From: Patescibacteria group bacterium UBA2100
GTDB lineage: Bacteria > Patescibacteriota > Minisyncoccia > Phycocordibacterales > UBA2100
DNA length: 36,554 nt
Assembly: GCA_002331185.1 (NCBI GenBank)
Contig: DCYW01000039.1
Coordinates: 1-36,554 of the forward strand
Direction of reading: 5' to 3'
Below are positions 16,499-25,802 of this stretch, one piece after another (position 1 is the first letter of the stretch; each line of letters starts with the position of its first letter). The notes under the pieces are model-generated. The model did no database searches and was not told the origin of the DNA. It was given only the letters and a program-made list of their open reading frames with translations. Made by a program: the position numbers and the translations under genes.

Positions 16499-18549
16499 GA
16501 TACAAGGTAGCAACATACTTCATACTCTCTATTCTGATCGTAAGCACTCTGAATATTTCTGTTTCTTACGCGCAAACACCCTCGAGCATCGATTTACTTA
16601 CGAATGTGCTCGATCAACTGAACAATGCCACCAGTACTGATGCCATTCCCTCTGCTTCTGCAGGATTCTCGCGTGATGGTATTTATGGCTGTACAGGAGC
16701 AGCATATGGTGCGGTAGGTATGCAAGGACCCGGTGGTTCATATGTCCCCGTGTTTGATAGTGCAGTGCACGATCAACAACGTCTTCTTACGTATAAAGAA
16801 TGCCTTTTAGATGGCCTCGCAAGAAGTTGGCGTGAGGCTATCATTTCAGATATTGTTCGGCGAGTTGTTAGTTGGGCAAACACAGGCTTCGATGGCAACC
16901 CGGCATACATAACCAATCTTCCATTATACATGCTCGAGAATATCTCTGACCCAGTTGCTGAAAATTTCATTGTGGGAGCAAGTACAGAGACAATTGCAGA
17001 ACCGTATCGCAGAGATGTGCGCGTAGCACTCGCTCGAGGATATTCACAAGAAACTCGTGGCAGAGCTGAAAAATTAACTTGTGGAGTTTCTAGTGACACA
17101 ATTCGAGCATTCCAAAATGGTGATTTCTTTGGTGGTGGTGGCTGGTCTTCATTTGAAACAATTCTCTTCAATCCAGGATGCAATGCTACATTCGCTTATA
17201 TTAACGCACAAAATCAACTCACAGAATCTATCCTCTCAGCACAAGAACGAGAACAAACGCGGCTTAATTGGGGGAACGGATTTCGTACAGTTGAGACAAG
17301 CAGAACAATAGATTTAGGGGGTGGGGATACTACTAACGTGCGACGTGTGGTGACTCCAGGATTTATGATTGCCGAGAATTTGCGCCAAACTCTCGGTACC
17401 GGACTACGTCAATCTGAGAATGCTGATGAAATCGATGAAATCGTTTCGACGCTTATGTCAAATATTGGTGTCGAGTTTTTATCTGATGTTGAGGGATTCT
17501 CAGGTCTGCAACAATCATTCAATGGAGAAGCATCATATATTGATCGTCTGGCGCAAGAGTCCGCTGCTCGTGCACGCAGTAACATGACTGGTGTGAGTGC
17601 ATCTACAATAAATAACACCCTTCGTGTAGAACAAGACTACGCTCAAGCGCGTCAAGCTGCTGCAAATACACTTTCTAACGCTCGCCGACAACTTGAATCC
17701 TGGGAAAACACTTGTTGGATTGAAATAACAAAGCAAGCAACAATAGATTTAGCGGAAGAAGTTACAGATCAAGTGTGTGGGTTAAATGCTGCTAATACGT
17801 GCACAATTCCTGTTCAAACAACCGAAACTCTCGCAACCGATGCGGTTGATATCTCAACACCATCTGCCTCAACAATCATTGTAAAAGGAAGAGCATCAAC
17901 GAGCAGTTCTATCATTCAAGTCACTGCATCAACAGAGACGAATAGTGTAGCTTCAGTACAACCAACAGTAACTACCGACGGAAACTGGGCAACAAATGCT
18001 ATCGATCTTGCAACACTGCCAGACGGAACTATAACCGTAACCACAACCGAGACCCTCGCAAATGGAGGAGGTACATTTGCACCGATACTCTCACGTGTTA
18101 AAAAGACAACAACACCTACAGGAATTGTTCTCACTGTTCCCATTGAAAAACCAGCGGTAACTATTACTGCAACCGCGCGTAGCACGACACAGTCTGCAAC
18201 TCTCAACGTAAGTGCACAAGAATCACGACAAATAATCGATCAAAATATACAGCCAGTGCTTGACCTCATTAATGAAAATGTCGCACGTTCACTCAAGGCA
18301 CTCGAAGTACTTTCAAAAATTCAAAATGACCTCGAAAAAACATCGTCAGTCAGTGGACAACGCTTTGTCTTAGAAAAACTTGATGAGCTCATTGCATCTC
18401 GCGTACTACATACCGAAGCACAATTACGCCAAGCGATCGCACAAACTGAAGAAATCGAAGCGGCCATGCAACAATTGCTTGAAGAGACCAGAACTAACTG
18501 GGAAGACGGATGGTGTAAACCAGAGAACTGGGCGCAACATAAAATATAA
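16495..18549 (+). CDS. large exported cysteine-containing protein with Ig-like insert
   Basis: A 684-residue exported protein in the secretion block. A signal peptide at 1-26 (cleavage likely after SYAQ or VSYA) is followed by a helical region of about 370 residues. An Ig-like beta region follows at about 445-580 with two tandem Thr/Val-rich sheets (IIVKGRASTSSS, GNWATNAIDL, TITVTTTETL). The end is a coiled-coil-like helical region (about 580-665). About eight cysteines are spread across it (YGCTG, YKECL, LTCGV, NPGCN, NTCWIE, QVCGL, NTCTIP, GWCKP), allowing disulfides. I know no VirB homologue with this layout; by position and size it could be a VirB5-like tip or a surface scaffold. It overlaps its upstream neighbour by 4 nt and sits 2 nt from the VirB6-like gene. 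Confidence 0.8.
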   Translation: MRYKVATYFILSILIVSTLNISVSYAQTPSSIDLLTNVLDQLNNATSTDAIPSASAGFSRDGIYGCTGAAYGAVGMQGPGGSYVPVFDSAVHDQQRLLTYKECLLDGLARSWREAIISDIVRRVVSWANTGFDGNPAYITNLPLYMLENISDPVAENFIVGASTETIAEPYRRDVRVALARGYSQETRGRAEKLTCGVSSDTIRAFQNGDFFGGGGWSSFETILFNPGCNATFAYINAQNQLTESILSAQEREQTRLNWGNGFRTVETSRTIDLGGGDTTNVRRVVTPGFMIAENLRQTLGTGLRQSENADEIDEIVSTLMSNIGVEFLSDVEGFSGLQQSFNGEASYIDRLAQESAARARSNMTGVSASTINNTLRVEQDYAQARQAAANTLSNARRQLESWENTCWIEITKQATIDLAEEVTDQVCGLNAANTCTIPVQTTETLATDAVDISTPSASTIIVKGRASTSSSIIQVTASTETNSVASVQPTVTTDGNWATNAIDLATLPDGTITVTTTETLANGGGTFAPILSRVKKTTTPTGIVLTVPIEKPAVTITATARSTTQSATLNVSAQESRQIIDQNIQPVLDLINENVARSLKALEVLSKIQNDLEKTSSVSGQRFVLEKLDELIASRVLHTEAQLRQAIAQTEEIEAAMQQLLEETRTNWEDGWCKPENWAQHKI

Positions 18550-18551
18550 GC

Positions 18552-20591
18552 ATGTATTCTGCAAGTAAAACAATTATTCCTTTCATCTTCATTGCGATAA
18601 GTATCACGTTCTTACTTCTCTTTTTTTCAGTGTTATCTTTTAACAATGGTGCTCTTGTTCCGAACGTCGCTTCAGCAGTGGTTCATCAGCTCATAGGGAG
18701 TGCAGTGGCTTCCTCATTCGAAACAGTCTTTAATACATTATTCGCTCTTATTGTCTGGATACCTGTATTTATTTCTGCGCTATTTGTCATGATGACAGGT
18801 AAATTGTTTGATTTTTTGATAGACCAAACAATTGTCAATTTTTCATACTATTTCCAAGAATATTTTGATGCTAGCATCACAATCGCATGGGAAGTATTTA
18901 GAGATATAGGAAATATAGTGATGATTGCAATATTTATATTTATAGCATTCGCAGTGATTCTTAATAGTGAGACATACGGTTTAAAAAAATTCGGCGTTCG
19001 CATTCTTATCATTGCAGTTCTTATAAATTTTAGTCTCTTTTTTACAAAAGTGGTTATCGATATATCAAATATTATCGCTTCCCAGTTCCGACAAGAAATT
19101 AGCCGAACTGTGAATTTACCTGCCAATGAGAGTATTTCTGGTGTTTTCCTACAGAAAGCTGGTCTGTCTAACTCAATAACAGGAGCTTTGACTAACAGTG
19201 CATCAAACACGTTAGGTGCCGCTTTCTCTGAAAATGGTGGGCTGTGGTCATATACCATTTTATCAATACTCTTCCTAACAATAAGTGGTTCTGTTTTGCT
19301 TTTTGGAAGTATTTTATTATTCACGCGTTTTATTACTTTTTTACTTCTTATGGTTGTATCTCCTCTTGCATTTGTCGCATATATGACACCTTCGCTAGAT
19401 TCATATTGGACAAAATGGTGGAATCTTTTGCTTAAAAATGCTCTTTTTGCACCTCTTTTCCTTCTCCTACTGTGGACTTCCATCATTATAATAGGTGGAT
19501 TGGATGGCAAAACGGACATTTATCTACTTGCAACCAATAAAGATGGTTCATTTTTTAACATTGAAGCATATTTTAATGTTGGAGTGGTCATTGGTTTACT
19601 CTATGCATCAACAAAAATTGCCAGTTCTTTATCTATTGCTGGAGCAAATTTTGCAAAAACAATTGGATTGAAAGGTTTTTCTGGTGCCCTGCGTGCATCT
19701 GGTCTTGGTGTCGCCGTAGGTGTTGCTGGTCGCGTTGGTAGAAGCACTATCGGAAGAGGAGCAACTGATTTATCTGAAAGTAAATTCTTGCGAAGAAATG
19801 CTGGTAGTCGAAACCCTCTAAGAAGTATTCCTTCACGATTAGCTTTAAATGCATCCAAGAAAGCTGCGGACACCTCTTTCGATATTCGTGATTCAAAGAG
19901 TCTTGCAAAAAGTCTTAAAAGTGCAGGGGTTAATCTCGGTACTGGTGTAGGAAACTACGACAAAATGATTGACACGGAAGCAAGATATCAAAATTATGCT
20001 AAAGAAGCAGATAAACAACCTCCCAAAGAGACACCACCACAGACACGCGGCTCTGACCAAGCAACGATTCAGCCACCACAACAGGAAAATAGTACTTCGG
20101 GAGAAGCAAAAGGTGATCCCCCTGTTTCTAATATCCAAAGCACACCGTCAAACGATAGCGTTGTAACAAGTGATAATACACCTCACAAAGCCGCAGACAC
20201 CGCAGATAGTCGTGGAAAACAAAATGAGATAGAGGGCGCAGGAGACGCTATCGGAAGAACGGCTCAAAAAATTAACGAAGAACAGAGAAGAAAAAACTCA
20301 TTGGAAAACATTTCTATACATAATGTCGGAAACGTAAGTCCTGATCAAACAACAGTAAATCAGCCAAGAATTCCAAGTCTTGCACGTGAAGATGACGCAA
20401 AGCCTGTTGAAGAAAAAAAGAAGAGTTTACTCAGAAGGTTAGGTAGGAGTCAGAGGACACAAGAAAGAATTGATAAAAGAGCAAAGAAATTAGCAGGTAA
20501 AACAAACGAGGAAATGATGTTGGAAAAAATTTTAAAGAAAACGGAGACTACTGAAGAATCTGTTTCGAGATTAAAAGATAATAAAACCTAA
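18552..20591 (+). CDS. VirB6/TrbL-like polytopic membrane protein
   Basis: A 679-residue protein. Residues about 1-380 hold seven or eight hydrophobic segments (about 7-30, 52-78, 115-137, 148-170, 228-250, 255-278, 297-320, 343-360). A conserved-looking centre SPLAFVAYMTPSLDSYWTKWW is noted by its key residues SPLAF and WTKWW. The arrangement matches VirB6/TrbL, the inner-membrane channel of type IV secretion systems. Residues about 385-679 are unusually long, hydrophilic and low in complexity: Pro/Gln/Ser-rich, then Lys/Glu-rich coiled coil. They are presumably cytoplasmic. TGA and start/stop spacing place it 2 nt after the Ig-like protein. Confidence is high for the membrane half and low for a function of the tail. 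Confidence 0.85.
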   Translation: MYSASKTIIPFIFIAISITFLLLFFSVLSFNNGALVPNVASAVVHQLIGSAVASSFETVFNTLFALIVWIPVFISALFVMMTGKLFDFLIDQTIVNFSYYFQEYFDASITIAWEVFRDIGNIVMIAIFIFIAFAVILNSETYGLKKFGVRILIIAVLINFSLFFTKVVIDISNIIASQFRQEISRTVNLPANESISGVFLQKAGLSNSITGALTNSASNTLGAAFSENGGLWSYTILSILFLTISGSVLLFGSILLFTRFITFLLLMVVSPLAFVAYMTPSLDSYWTKWWNLLLKNALFAPLFLLLLWTSIIIIGGLDGKTDIYLLATNKDGSFFNIEAYFNVGVVIGLLYASTKIASSLSIAGANFAKTIGLKGFSGALRASGLGVAVGVAGRVGRSTIGRGATDLSESKFLRRNAGSRNPLRSIPSRLALNASKKAADTSFDIRDSKSLAKSLKSAGVNLGTGVGNYDKMIDTEARYQNYAKEADKQPPKETPPQTRGSDQATIQPPQQENSTSGEAKGDPPVSNIQSTPSNDSVVTSDNTPHKAADTADSRGKQNEIEGAGDAIGRTAQKINEEQRRKNSLENISIHNVGNVSPDQTTVNQPRIPSLAREDDAKPVEEKKKSLLRRLGRSQRTQERIDKRAKKLAGKTNEEMMLEKILKKTETTEESVSRLKDNKT

Positions 20592-20609
20592 AAAAGATAA
20601 GTAGCTATT

Positions 20610-21083
20610 ATGGATTTACAAGGAGAAAATATCGAGGCACTTATTGAGAAAAGATTTTCGGAACTGCCCGAAGCAGTACAAGAAGCTGTTTCTGATACAC
20701 GTGTAGAAAAAAAACTTCGCGAGTTAGCATCAAACTATAAGCTCCATCTCGACCAATGGACTCTTTTAGAAAATGAAATCATGCTTACTCTTTTAGGTTT
20801 AGAGGATCCTGAAAATATGGCAAAAAATATTGCAGAAGAAGTTGGTATTGCAGAAGATGTGGCACAAAAACTTGTTGACGATATAGCTATGCAAGTGTTC
20901 AAGCCAATTCGTGAAAAAATGCAAACACATCTTGACAGTGAATCACTACAGCGAGAAACCGTATCTCCTTCAAAAAATACAAGGAAAGCAAGTCCCTCAG
21001 ATACTACTGCATATGTGATTGGTCAAAAAAGCAATGAACGATTTGATGTACAAGAAGATCCGTACAGAGAATCTATCGATTAG
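20610..21083 (+). CDS. small soluble acidic helical protein, unknown
   Basis: A 157-residue protein without signal or membrane segment. Residues about 5-110 are amphipathic helices (LIEKRFSELPEAVQEAV, MAKNIAEEVGIAEDVAQKLVDDI) resembling small helical adaptor domains; the last 40 residues are Ser/Thr-rich and disordered-looking. It lies 18 nt after the VirB6-like gene, whose C-terminal tail is also predicted cytoplasmic, so a cytosolic partner or chaperone role is possible. I do not recognise a family. It ends the first half of the secretion block; a 175-nt gap follows. Confidence 0.75.
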   Translation: MDLQGENIEALIEKRFSELPEAVQEAVSDTRVEKKLRELASNYKLHLDQWTLLENEIMLTLLGLEDPENMAKNIAEEVGIAEDVAQKLVDDIAMQVFKPIREKMQTHLDSESLQRETVSPSKNTRKASPSDTTAYVIGQKSNERFDVQEDPYRESID

Positions 21084-21258
21084 AAACAATTTCGTCCCCA
21101 TTTTTTCGTGGGCATACTAAATGTAATGTGCGATACTTAACGAGTAAGAGCGCATCGCGAGTAACGCGGTAAGCCGATTGTCTACGCAGGGAACAATACT
21201 GAGTACATTCGAGCAAACCTATATATTACTCTAGATTCTGCTCATTAAGAAATAAGGT
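21084..21258 (+). promoter_or_regulatory. intergenic leader before PrgI gene
   Basis: This is the only sizeable gap in the secretion block. It shows no ORF. Short complementary stretches (GCGAT/ATCGC with nested CTTA/TAAG, and CGCG/CGCG) could fold in + strand RNA. A TATATT-like -10 lies near 21222-21230, and TAAGG sits 5-6 nt before ATG 21259. It may be a promoter with a structured leader; no named riboswitch is recognised. Confidence 0.35.
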
Positions 21259-21690
21259 ATGCAATTTCAAGTGCCGCAATTTACTGATGTAGAAGATAAA
21301 ATCTTCGGTCCGCTTACACTTAAGCAATTTATATATGTCGCTGGAGGAGCTGGGGTAGGATTCTTACTGTGGCGTTATCTTCCAACACTTATCGCAATAC
21401 CACTTGCTGTCGCAATTGTAGGTTTTGCAGCAGCACTTGCGTTTGTAAAGGTAAATAAAAAACCACTTATTGTGACACTTGAAGCTGCCTTTATGTACTT
21501 TGTGCATAAAAAACTCTATCTCTGGAACTCAAACTATACGAACACCAAAAAACGTACTCAAACCGAAACGTCTCTTCCTCAATCACAACAAGATATTCCA
21601 TCAGTATCAGAAAATAAACTTAAAAGTCTCGCGTGGAGTCTTGATATCAACGAACGCATTCGTCTTGATCATGAAAAAGAAACATTATAG
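21259..21690 (+). CDS. PrgI family protein (VirB3-like)
   Basis: A 143-residue inner-membrane protein. The N-terminal QFQVPQFTDVEDKIFGPLTLKQF is a typical PrgI opening, noted by VPQF, EDKI and GPLTLKQF. Two adjacent hydrophobic segments follow (about 25-45 and 47-70), then a short soluble tail with KKLYLW and a Thr/Gln-rich end. PrgI proteins occur next to VirB4 in Gram-positive-type and CPR secretion systems and appear to take the VirB3 place. The next gene starts 2 nt after its stop, so the two are co-translated with the VirB4 module. Confidence 0.88.
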   Translation: MQFQVPQFTDVEDKIFGPLTLKQFIYVAGGAGVGFLLWRYLPTLIAIPLAVAIVGFAAALAFVKVNKKPLIVTLEAAFMYFVHKKLYLWNSNYTNTKKRTQTETSLPQSQQDIPSVSENKLKSLAWSLDINERIRLDHEKETL

Positions 21691-21692
21691 TT

Positions 21693-22358
21693 ATGCCGCA
21701 AGCAAATAAATCAGCACAATCATCTCAAGATTTCGTACCAGTAAAAGAAGTGCGGGACGGTGTTATCGTTTTGAATAACGGTGGTCTAAGAGGTGTTCTT
21801 ATGGCCTCTTCATTAAACTTTGCCCTTAAAAGTGAGGATGAACAAAGTGCATTTATCATGCAGTTCCAGAACTTCTTTAACTCACTAGATTTTTCAATTC
21901 AAATTTACATCCAATCAAGAGAGCTCGACATACGGCCGTATATAGAAACACTTGAGGTGGAGTACAAGCGTACTATGGATGACCTGATGCGAATCCAGAT
22001 ACGAGAGTACATGGAATTCATTAAGAGCTTCGTGGAGGGAGCTGATATTATGACCAAACAATTTTTTGTGATTGTTCCATATTCTCCAGCTTCAATTACT
22101 ATAAATACAGGAATGCTAAGTTCGCTCCCATGGTCGAAATCAAAAAATGCCGCACGCAAAGCAGTTACCAAAAAGAACGAATTCCAAGAAAATGTTTCGC
22201 AGTTAGATCAACGCATGGCAATAGTGCAACAAGGACTTATACGCACCGGAGTACGCTCTGTACAATTGGACACTGAAGAAATAATAGAACTGCTCTATAA
22301 GATATTTAACCCAGGAGAGCAAGATCAACCAAAACAAATGATAGAAGCACTTAACTAA
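21693..22358 (+). CDS. TraC-like protein preceding VirB4
   Basis: A 221-residue soluble protein. The sequence LRGVLMASSLNFALKSEDEQ and SLDFSIQIYIQSRELD (key parts SSLNFALKSEDEQ and IQIYIQSRELD) matches what I recall of the short TraC-like/TrsD-like proteins placed before VirB4 in Gram-positive-type transfer systems. It has no Walker motifs, so it is not an ATPase; residues about 85-125 form a long helix and a Lys-rich part follows. It lies between PrgI and VirB4 with a 2-nt upstream gap. A perfect 8-bp hairpin (AGCACTTA with TAAGTGCT, 22346-22363) overlaps its stop. Confidence 0.7.
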   Translation: MPQANKSAQSSQDFVPVKEVRDGVIVLNNGGLRGVLMASSLNFALKSEDEQSAFIMQFQNFFNSLDFSIQIYIQSRELDIRPYIETLEVEYKRTMDDLMRIQIREYMEFIKSFVEGADIMTKQFFVIVPYSPASITINTGMLSSLPWSKSKNAARKAVTKKNEFQENVSQLDQRMAIVQQGLIRTGVRSVQLDTEEIIELLYKIFNPGEQDQPKQMIEALN

Positions 22359-22363
22359 GTGCT
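22346..22363 (+). repeat. 8-bp inverted repeat over a stop codon
   Basis: AGCACTTA and TAAGTGCT flank a 2-nt spacer; the stop TAA is inside the second arm. No T-run follows, so attenuation rather than full termination is the most it could do before virB4. Confidence 0.4.
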
Positions 22364-22398
22364 CCCCAGTGCAGTGTGTTTGGTTTGATTTGAACAGG

Positions 22399-22404
22399 TA
22401 TAAT
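22399..22404 (+). promoter_or_regulatory. internal -10 element before virB4
   Basis: TATAAT lies 12 nt before ATG 22417 in the 58-nt gap after the TraC-like gene. No good -35 is visible. Confidence 0.45.
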
Positions 22405-22416
22405 ACAAGTAGGTTT

Positions 22417-24267
22417 ATGGCTTTTTTTGATTTTTTAGGTAACCAGAAGAAAAAGGTAAAGGATATAGTTCCTATTCTTCCAGAAGAGATTTATAAACAT
22501 GGTGTTCTTGAACTCCAAGATGTTATAGCGCCTTCAGCATTGCAAATAACACCTCGTGAACTTAACCTCGGCGAAAAAGTAGCACGTACTTTTTTTGTTA
22601 TTTCGTATCCTCGATTTCTCTCTACTGGTTGGTTTTCTCCAATTATTAACCTCGATAAGGTATTCGATGTATCTATTTTTGTTCACCCAATGGAAACAAC
22701 TACCGTGCTTCGTAAGTTTCAGAAGAAGGTGGCTGAAGTTGAAAGTCAGATATCCATTCGACAACAAAAAGGACTTGTGAGAGACCCTGTGCTAGACACC
22801 GCTTACTCTGATCTTGAATACTTAAGAGACCAACTCCAACAAGCGCAAGAAAAAATGTTCAAGATTGGTCTCTACATAACTATCTATGGGGATACGCGAG
22901 ATGAAATAGATAAAACTGAATCAGAAATACGTTCCATTCTGGAGTCCCGTCTTGTCTATCTAAAACCTGCACTCTTTCAACAGGAACCAGGTTTTAAAAG
23001 TGTCTTGCCTATAGCAGAAGACGCTCTATCGGTTCATTCAAACCTTAACTCATCCCCACTTTCAAGCATCTTCCCGTTTGTTTCGTTTGACCTTACGAGT
23101 GATAGGGGAATTTTGTATGGTATTAATCGACATAACTCAAGTCTCGTTCTCTTTGATCGTTTCTCTTTAGAAAACTATAATTCTGTCGTATTTGCGAAAT
23201 CAGGTGCAGGCAAGTCGTACATGACGAAACTGGAGATTGTTCGTTCACTCATGTTTGATGCTGATGTTATCGTTATTGACCCTGAACGAGAGTATGAGTA
23301 TTTGGCAGAAACTACTGGTGGGCGCTACTTCAATATCTCTCTTTCTTCGCAACACCACATCAATCCATTTGATCTTCCGACACCTCGCGAAGACGAGAGT
23401 CCTGCTGATATTCTTCGAAACAACATTATTACCTTGGTAGGACTATTTCGTATTATGTTTGGGGGTCTTACCCCTGAAGAAGATGCAATTATAGACCGAG
23501 CTATCACGGAAACGTATGCGCTAAAAGATATCACGCCAAATTCTGATTTTGCTAATTTAGAGCCTCCACTACTTTCCGATTTCGAACTAGTACTCTCCGG
23601 GCTAGAGGGTTCTGAATCTCTCGTCCAGCGTCTTTCGAAATACACCCGTGGTACGTGGGCTGGTTTCATAAATCGCCCTACAAATATTGACATGAACAAA
23701 CGCTTTGTTGTCTTTAGCGTCCGTGACATGGAAGACGAGCTCAAGCCAGTTGCGATGTACTTAGTGACGCACTATATCTGGAACATGGTTCGAAAAGAAC
23801 TTCGAAAACGCCTCCTTATTATCGATGAGGCATGGTGGATGATGAAATCAGAAGATACTGCATCATTCTTATTTGGAATAGCAAAACGTGGACGTAAGTA
23901 TTATCTCGGTCTTGCAACAATTACCCAAGACGTTGCTGACTTTTTAAGCAGTACGTATGGTAAAGCCATGATCACTAACTCGTCTATTCAAATTTTGCTT
24001 CGCCAATCACCAACGTCGATCGATCTCATTCAAGAAACATTTAAACTTTCAGATGAGGAAAAATACTTGTTGCTCGAGTCAGACGTAGGGGAGGGTATTT
24101 TCTTCGCTGGATTAAAGCACGTTGCAATAAAAGTTATTGCAAGTTATACGGAAGACCAAATTATTACCTCTGACCCATCACAAATTCTTGCAATTAAAAA
24201 AGCAAAACAAGAACTATCTGAAACACCTGCTTCTACGCAAGCAACTAATATACATGAAATAAAATAG
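22417..24267 (+). CDS. virB4: VirB4-family type IV secretion ATPase
   Basis: A 616-residue VirB4/TrsE-like ATPase, the energising motor of type IV secretion. The N-terminal domain (about 1-230) has the mixed fold of VirB4 with a helical hairpin near 100-150 (FQKKVAEVESQISIRQQ). The C-terminal RecA-like domain carries Walker A KSGAGKSY (about 261-268), the following DPEREYEYLAE, a Walker B LLIIDEAWWMM (about 465-475) and the downstream ATITQDVADFL and NSSIQILLRQ motifs. No signal or membrane segments, so it is docked on the inner membrane face. ATG 22417 is preferred over the ORF's longer N-terminus, which overlaps the promoter region. It is the best-supported marker of the secretion block. 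Confidence 0.95.
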   Translation: MAFFDFLGNQKKKVKDIVPILPEEIYKHGVLELQDVIAPSALQITPRELNLGEKVARTFFVISYPRFLSTGWFSPIINLDKVFDVSIFVHPMETTTVLRKFQKKVAEVESQISIRQQKGLVRDPVLDTAYSDLEYLRDQLQQAQEKMFKIGLYITIYGDTRDEIDKTESEIRSILESRLVYLKPALFQQEPGFKSVLPIAEDALSVHSNLNSSPLSSIFPFVSFDLTSDRGILYGINRHNSSLVLFDRFSLENYNSVVFAKSGAGKSYMTKLEIVRSLMFDADVIVIDPEREYEYLAETTGGRYFNISLSSQHHINPFDLPTPREDESPADILRNNIITLVGLFRIMFGGLTPEEDAIIDRAITETYALKDITPNSDFANLEPPLLSDFELVLSGLEGSESLVQRLSKYTRGTWAGFINRPTNIDMNKRFVVFSVRDMEDELKPVAMYLVTHYIWNMVRKELRKRLLIIDEAWWMMKSEDTASFLFGIAKRGRKYYLGLATITQDVADFLSSTYGKAMITNSSIQILLRQSPTSIDLIQETFKLSDEEKYLLLESDVGEGIFFAGLKHVAIKVIASYTEDQIITSDPSQILAIKKAKQELSETPASTQATNIHEIK

Positions 24268-24270
24268 TAT

Positions 24271-24696
24271 ATGCCTACCTCTACAAAAAAAGTGCACGCG
24301 ATTTCATTGCCGTTGCTTCTCTTCCTTGCCATTCTTGCTATAGTACTTGATTTCAGCATAGGGCTTATCCCTATATTAGGTGCGTTTGTTGGTTTCATTT
24401 TTAGCCTCGTAGTCTCAATTCAGTTGTATTTATTTGAATTTGAGAAGGGCGCGTTTTTACGTACTGTCGCAGTCATTATTGGAAGTTTCTTTGTTGAAAC
24501 ACTGAGTTTCGCACTTGCTCCCACAAACCTCATATTCGTAGTACTCGTGTATGCTACAAACTTATGGAAAGTAAGACGACAAAGTCGAAAAATCGCACAA
24601 TACAATGAACTATCAGACGATGTAGTGTACCTTAATGTGGAGGGAGACAATATCAAACACCAAGGAAACAAAAATAACATCAGGAGAGCTGCTTGA
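24271..24696 (+). CDS. small polytopic membrane protein, unknown
   Basis: A 141-residue protein with three or four hydrophobic segments (about 10-30, 34-52, 63-80, 83-95) and a basic cytoplasmic tail (WKVRRQSRKIAQYNEL then a Asn/Lys-rich end). No family is recognised. It starts 3 nt after virB4 and is in the same operon; small membrane proteins at this place can be accessory inner-membrane components, but that is inference only. Confidence 0.75.
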   Translation: MPTSTKKVHAISLPLLLFLAILAIVLDFSIGLIPILGAFVGFIFSLVVSIQLYLFEFEKGAFLRTVAVIIGSFFVETLSFALAPTNLIFVVLVYATNLWKVRRQSRKIAQYNELSDDVVYLNVEGDNIKHQGNKNNIRRAA

Positions 24697-24755
24697 TCCT
24701 ACTACTATGCAATAACTTATCACGAGGTATTTCTGCCGATTTATGCAAATCACTA

Positions 24756-24761
24756 TATAAT
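24756..24761 (+). promoter_or_regulatory. -10 element, leaderless start at 24768
   Basis: TATAAT ends 6 nt before ATG 24768, so an internal leaderless transcript probably begins here. It also supports this ATG over a TTG at 24693. Confidence 0.5.
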
Positions 24762-24767
24762 ATACGT

Positions 24768-25799
24768 ATGCGTTTTTTCCTTTATGCAGGATTAGTTTTT
24801 GTGTTGCTCATTTCTTTTCAGAATACTACATACGCCCAACCCATAAATTCTTTAGATGAAATAGGAATTTCAATTAATTTATCGCCAGAATTACCTCAAT
24901 CTAATCAAGAGGTGACAGCAACTGTCTCGTCTTCAAACGAAAATGTTCGCACAGCTACTATTGTATGGTTATTGGATGATGAGGTACGTCAACAAAAAGC
25001 AGGTGATGTAAATTTTAAATTTACAACAGGTGACGTTGGTTCTTCTCAGCAACTACGGGTACTCATAAAAACAGCCACTGGGGCGGTCTTCACTAAATCA
25101 ATAGCAATAACACCAGTAAAAGCTACTCTCTTTTGGGAAGGCGATACCTATGTTCCGCCGTTTTATGAAGGGCGACCACTTTATTCATCTGGGAGTTCTA
25201 TACGAGCAGAGGTGCTCGCAGAATTTAGAAATAGCGAAGGAGAAGCATATAGTGATTCAGAACTGATTTACACATGGAGTAAAAACGGAACAGTATTGGG
25301 TAGCCTCTCTGGTATTGGTGCAAACACCTTGCTGACAGCGGGCCCTAAATTTTTTGGAGACTATATTTTATCTGTTGAGATAACAACACCTGATGGGCTA
25401 CAGCGCGCGCAATCCGCAGCACGTGTAACAACACAAACACCACAAGTAGTTTTATATGAAAAAAATCCTTTAACAGGCGTTCAATACCACTCAGCTATTA
25501 CCAACAAACCTTTTTTTGCAGAGTCTTCCCAGATTGAAGTCCAAGCGATTCCTTATTTTATGAACGTACGTAACGAAAATGATGAAAACCTCTTGTACTC
25601 GTGGGCTATCAATGGTATTGAAGTTTTTGGCTCACAAATAACACCTTCTGTTTTGACCATTCAGTTATCTGGAGATGCAGATGTGACTACCCCTGTATCT
25701 GTAGCAATTGATCACCGTATAGACCTTCTTCAAACAGCACAAAGTACTTTTAATATAGTGTTCGAAAGAAGTGCGCGTAATTCATTATTTGGTCTTTAA
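24768..25799 (+). CDS. exported Ig-like beta protein of the secretion block
   Basis: A 343-residue exported protein. Signal peptide at 1-24 (cleavage likely after TTYAQ or TYA). The remainder is beta-rich, with three or so Ig/PKD-like modules: about 30-115 (SPELPQSNQEVTATVSS), 120-225 (with YTWSKNGTVLG, typical of such folds) and 230-340 (YSWAINGIEV). No cysteines or catalytic residues are evident. It is likely a surface or periplasm-like adhesion or scaffold protein. It is 3 nt from the next gene. I do not recognise a named family. Confidence 0.75.
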   Translation: MRFFLYAGLVFVLLISFQNTTYAQPINSLDEIGISINLSPELPQSNQEVTATVSSSNENVRTATIVWLLDDEVRQQKAGDVNFKFTTGDVGSSQQLRVLIKTATGAVFTKSIAITPVKATLFWEGDTYVPPFYEGRPLYSSGSSIRAEVLAEFRNSEGEAYSDSELIYTWSKNGTVLGSLSGIGANTLLTAGPKFFGDYILSVEITTPDGLQRAQSAARVTTQTPQVVLYEKNPLTGVQYHSAITNKPFFAESSQIEVQAIPYFMNVRNENDENLLYSWAINGIEVFGSQITPSVLTIQLSGDADVTTPVSVAIDHRIDLLQTAQSTFNIVFERSARNSLFGL

Positions 25800-25802
25800 T
25801 AT

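Noticed and set aside
21200..21225. TTCGAG stretch resembling a tRNA T-loop
   Set aside because: The flanking bases do not form a T-stem, and no acceptor or anticodon stem can be built around it.
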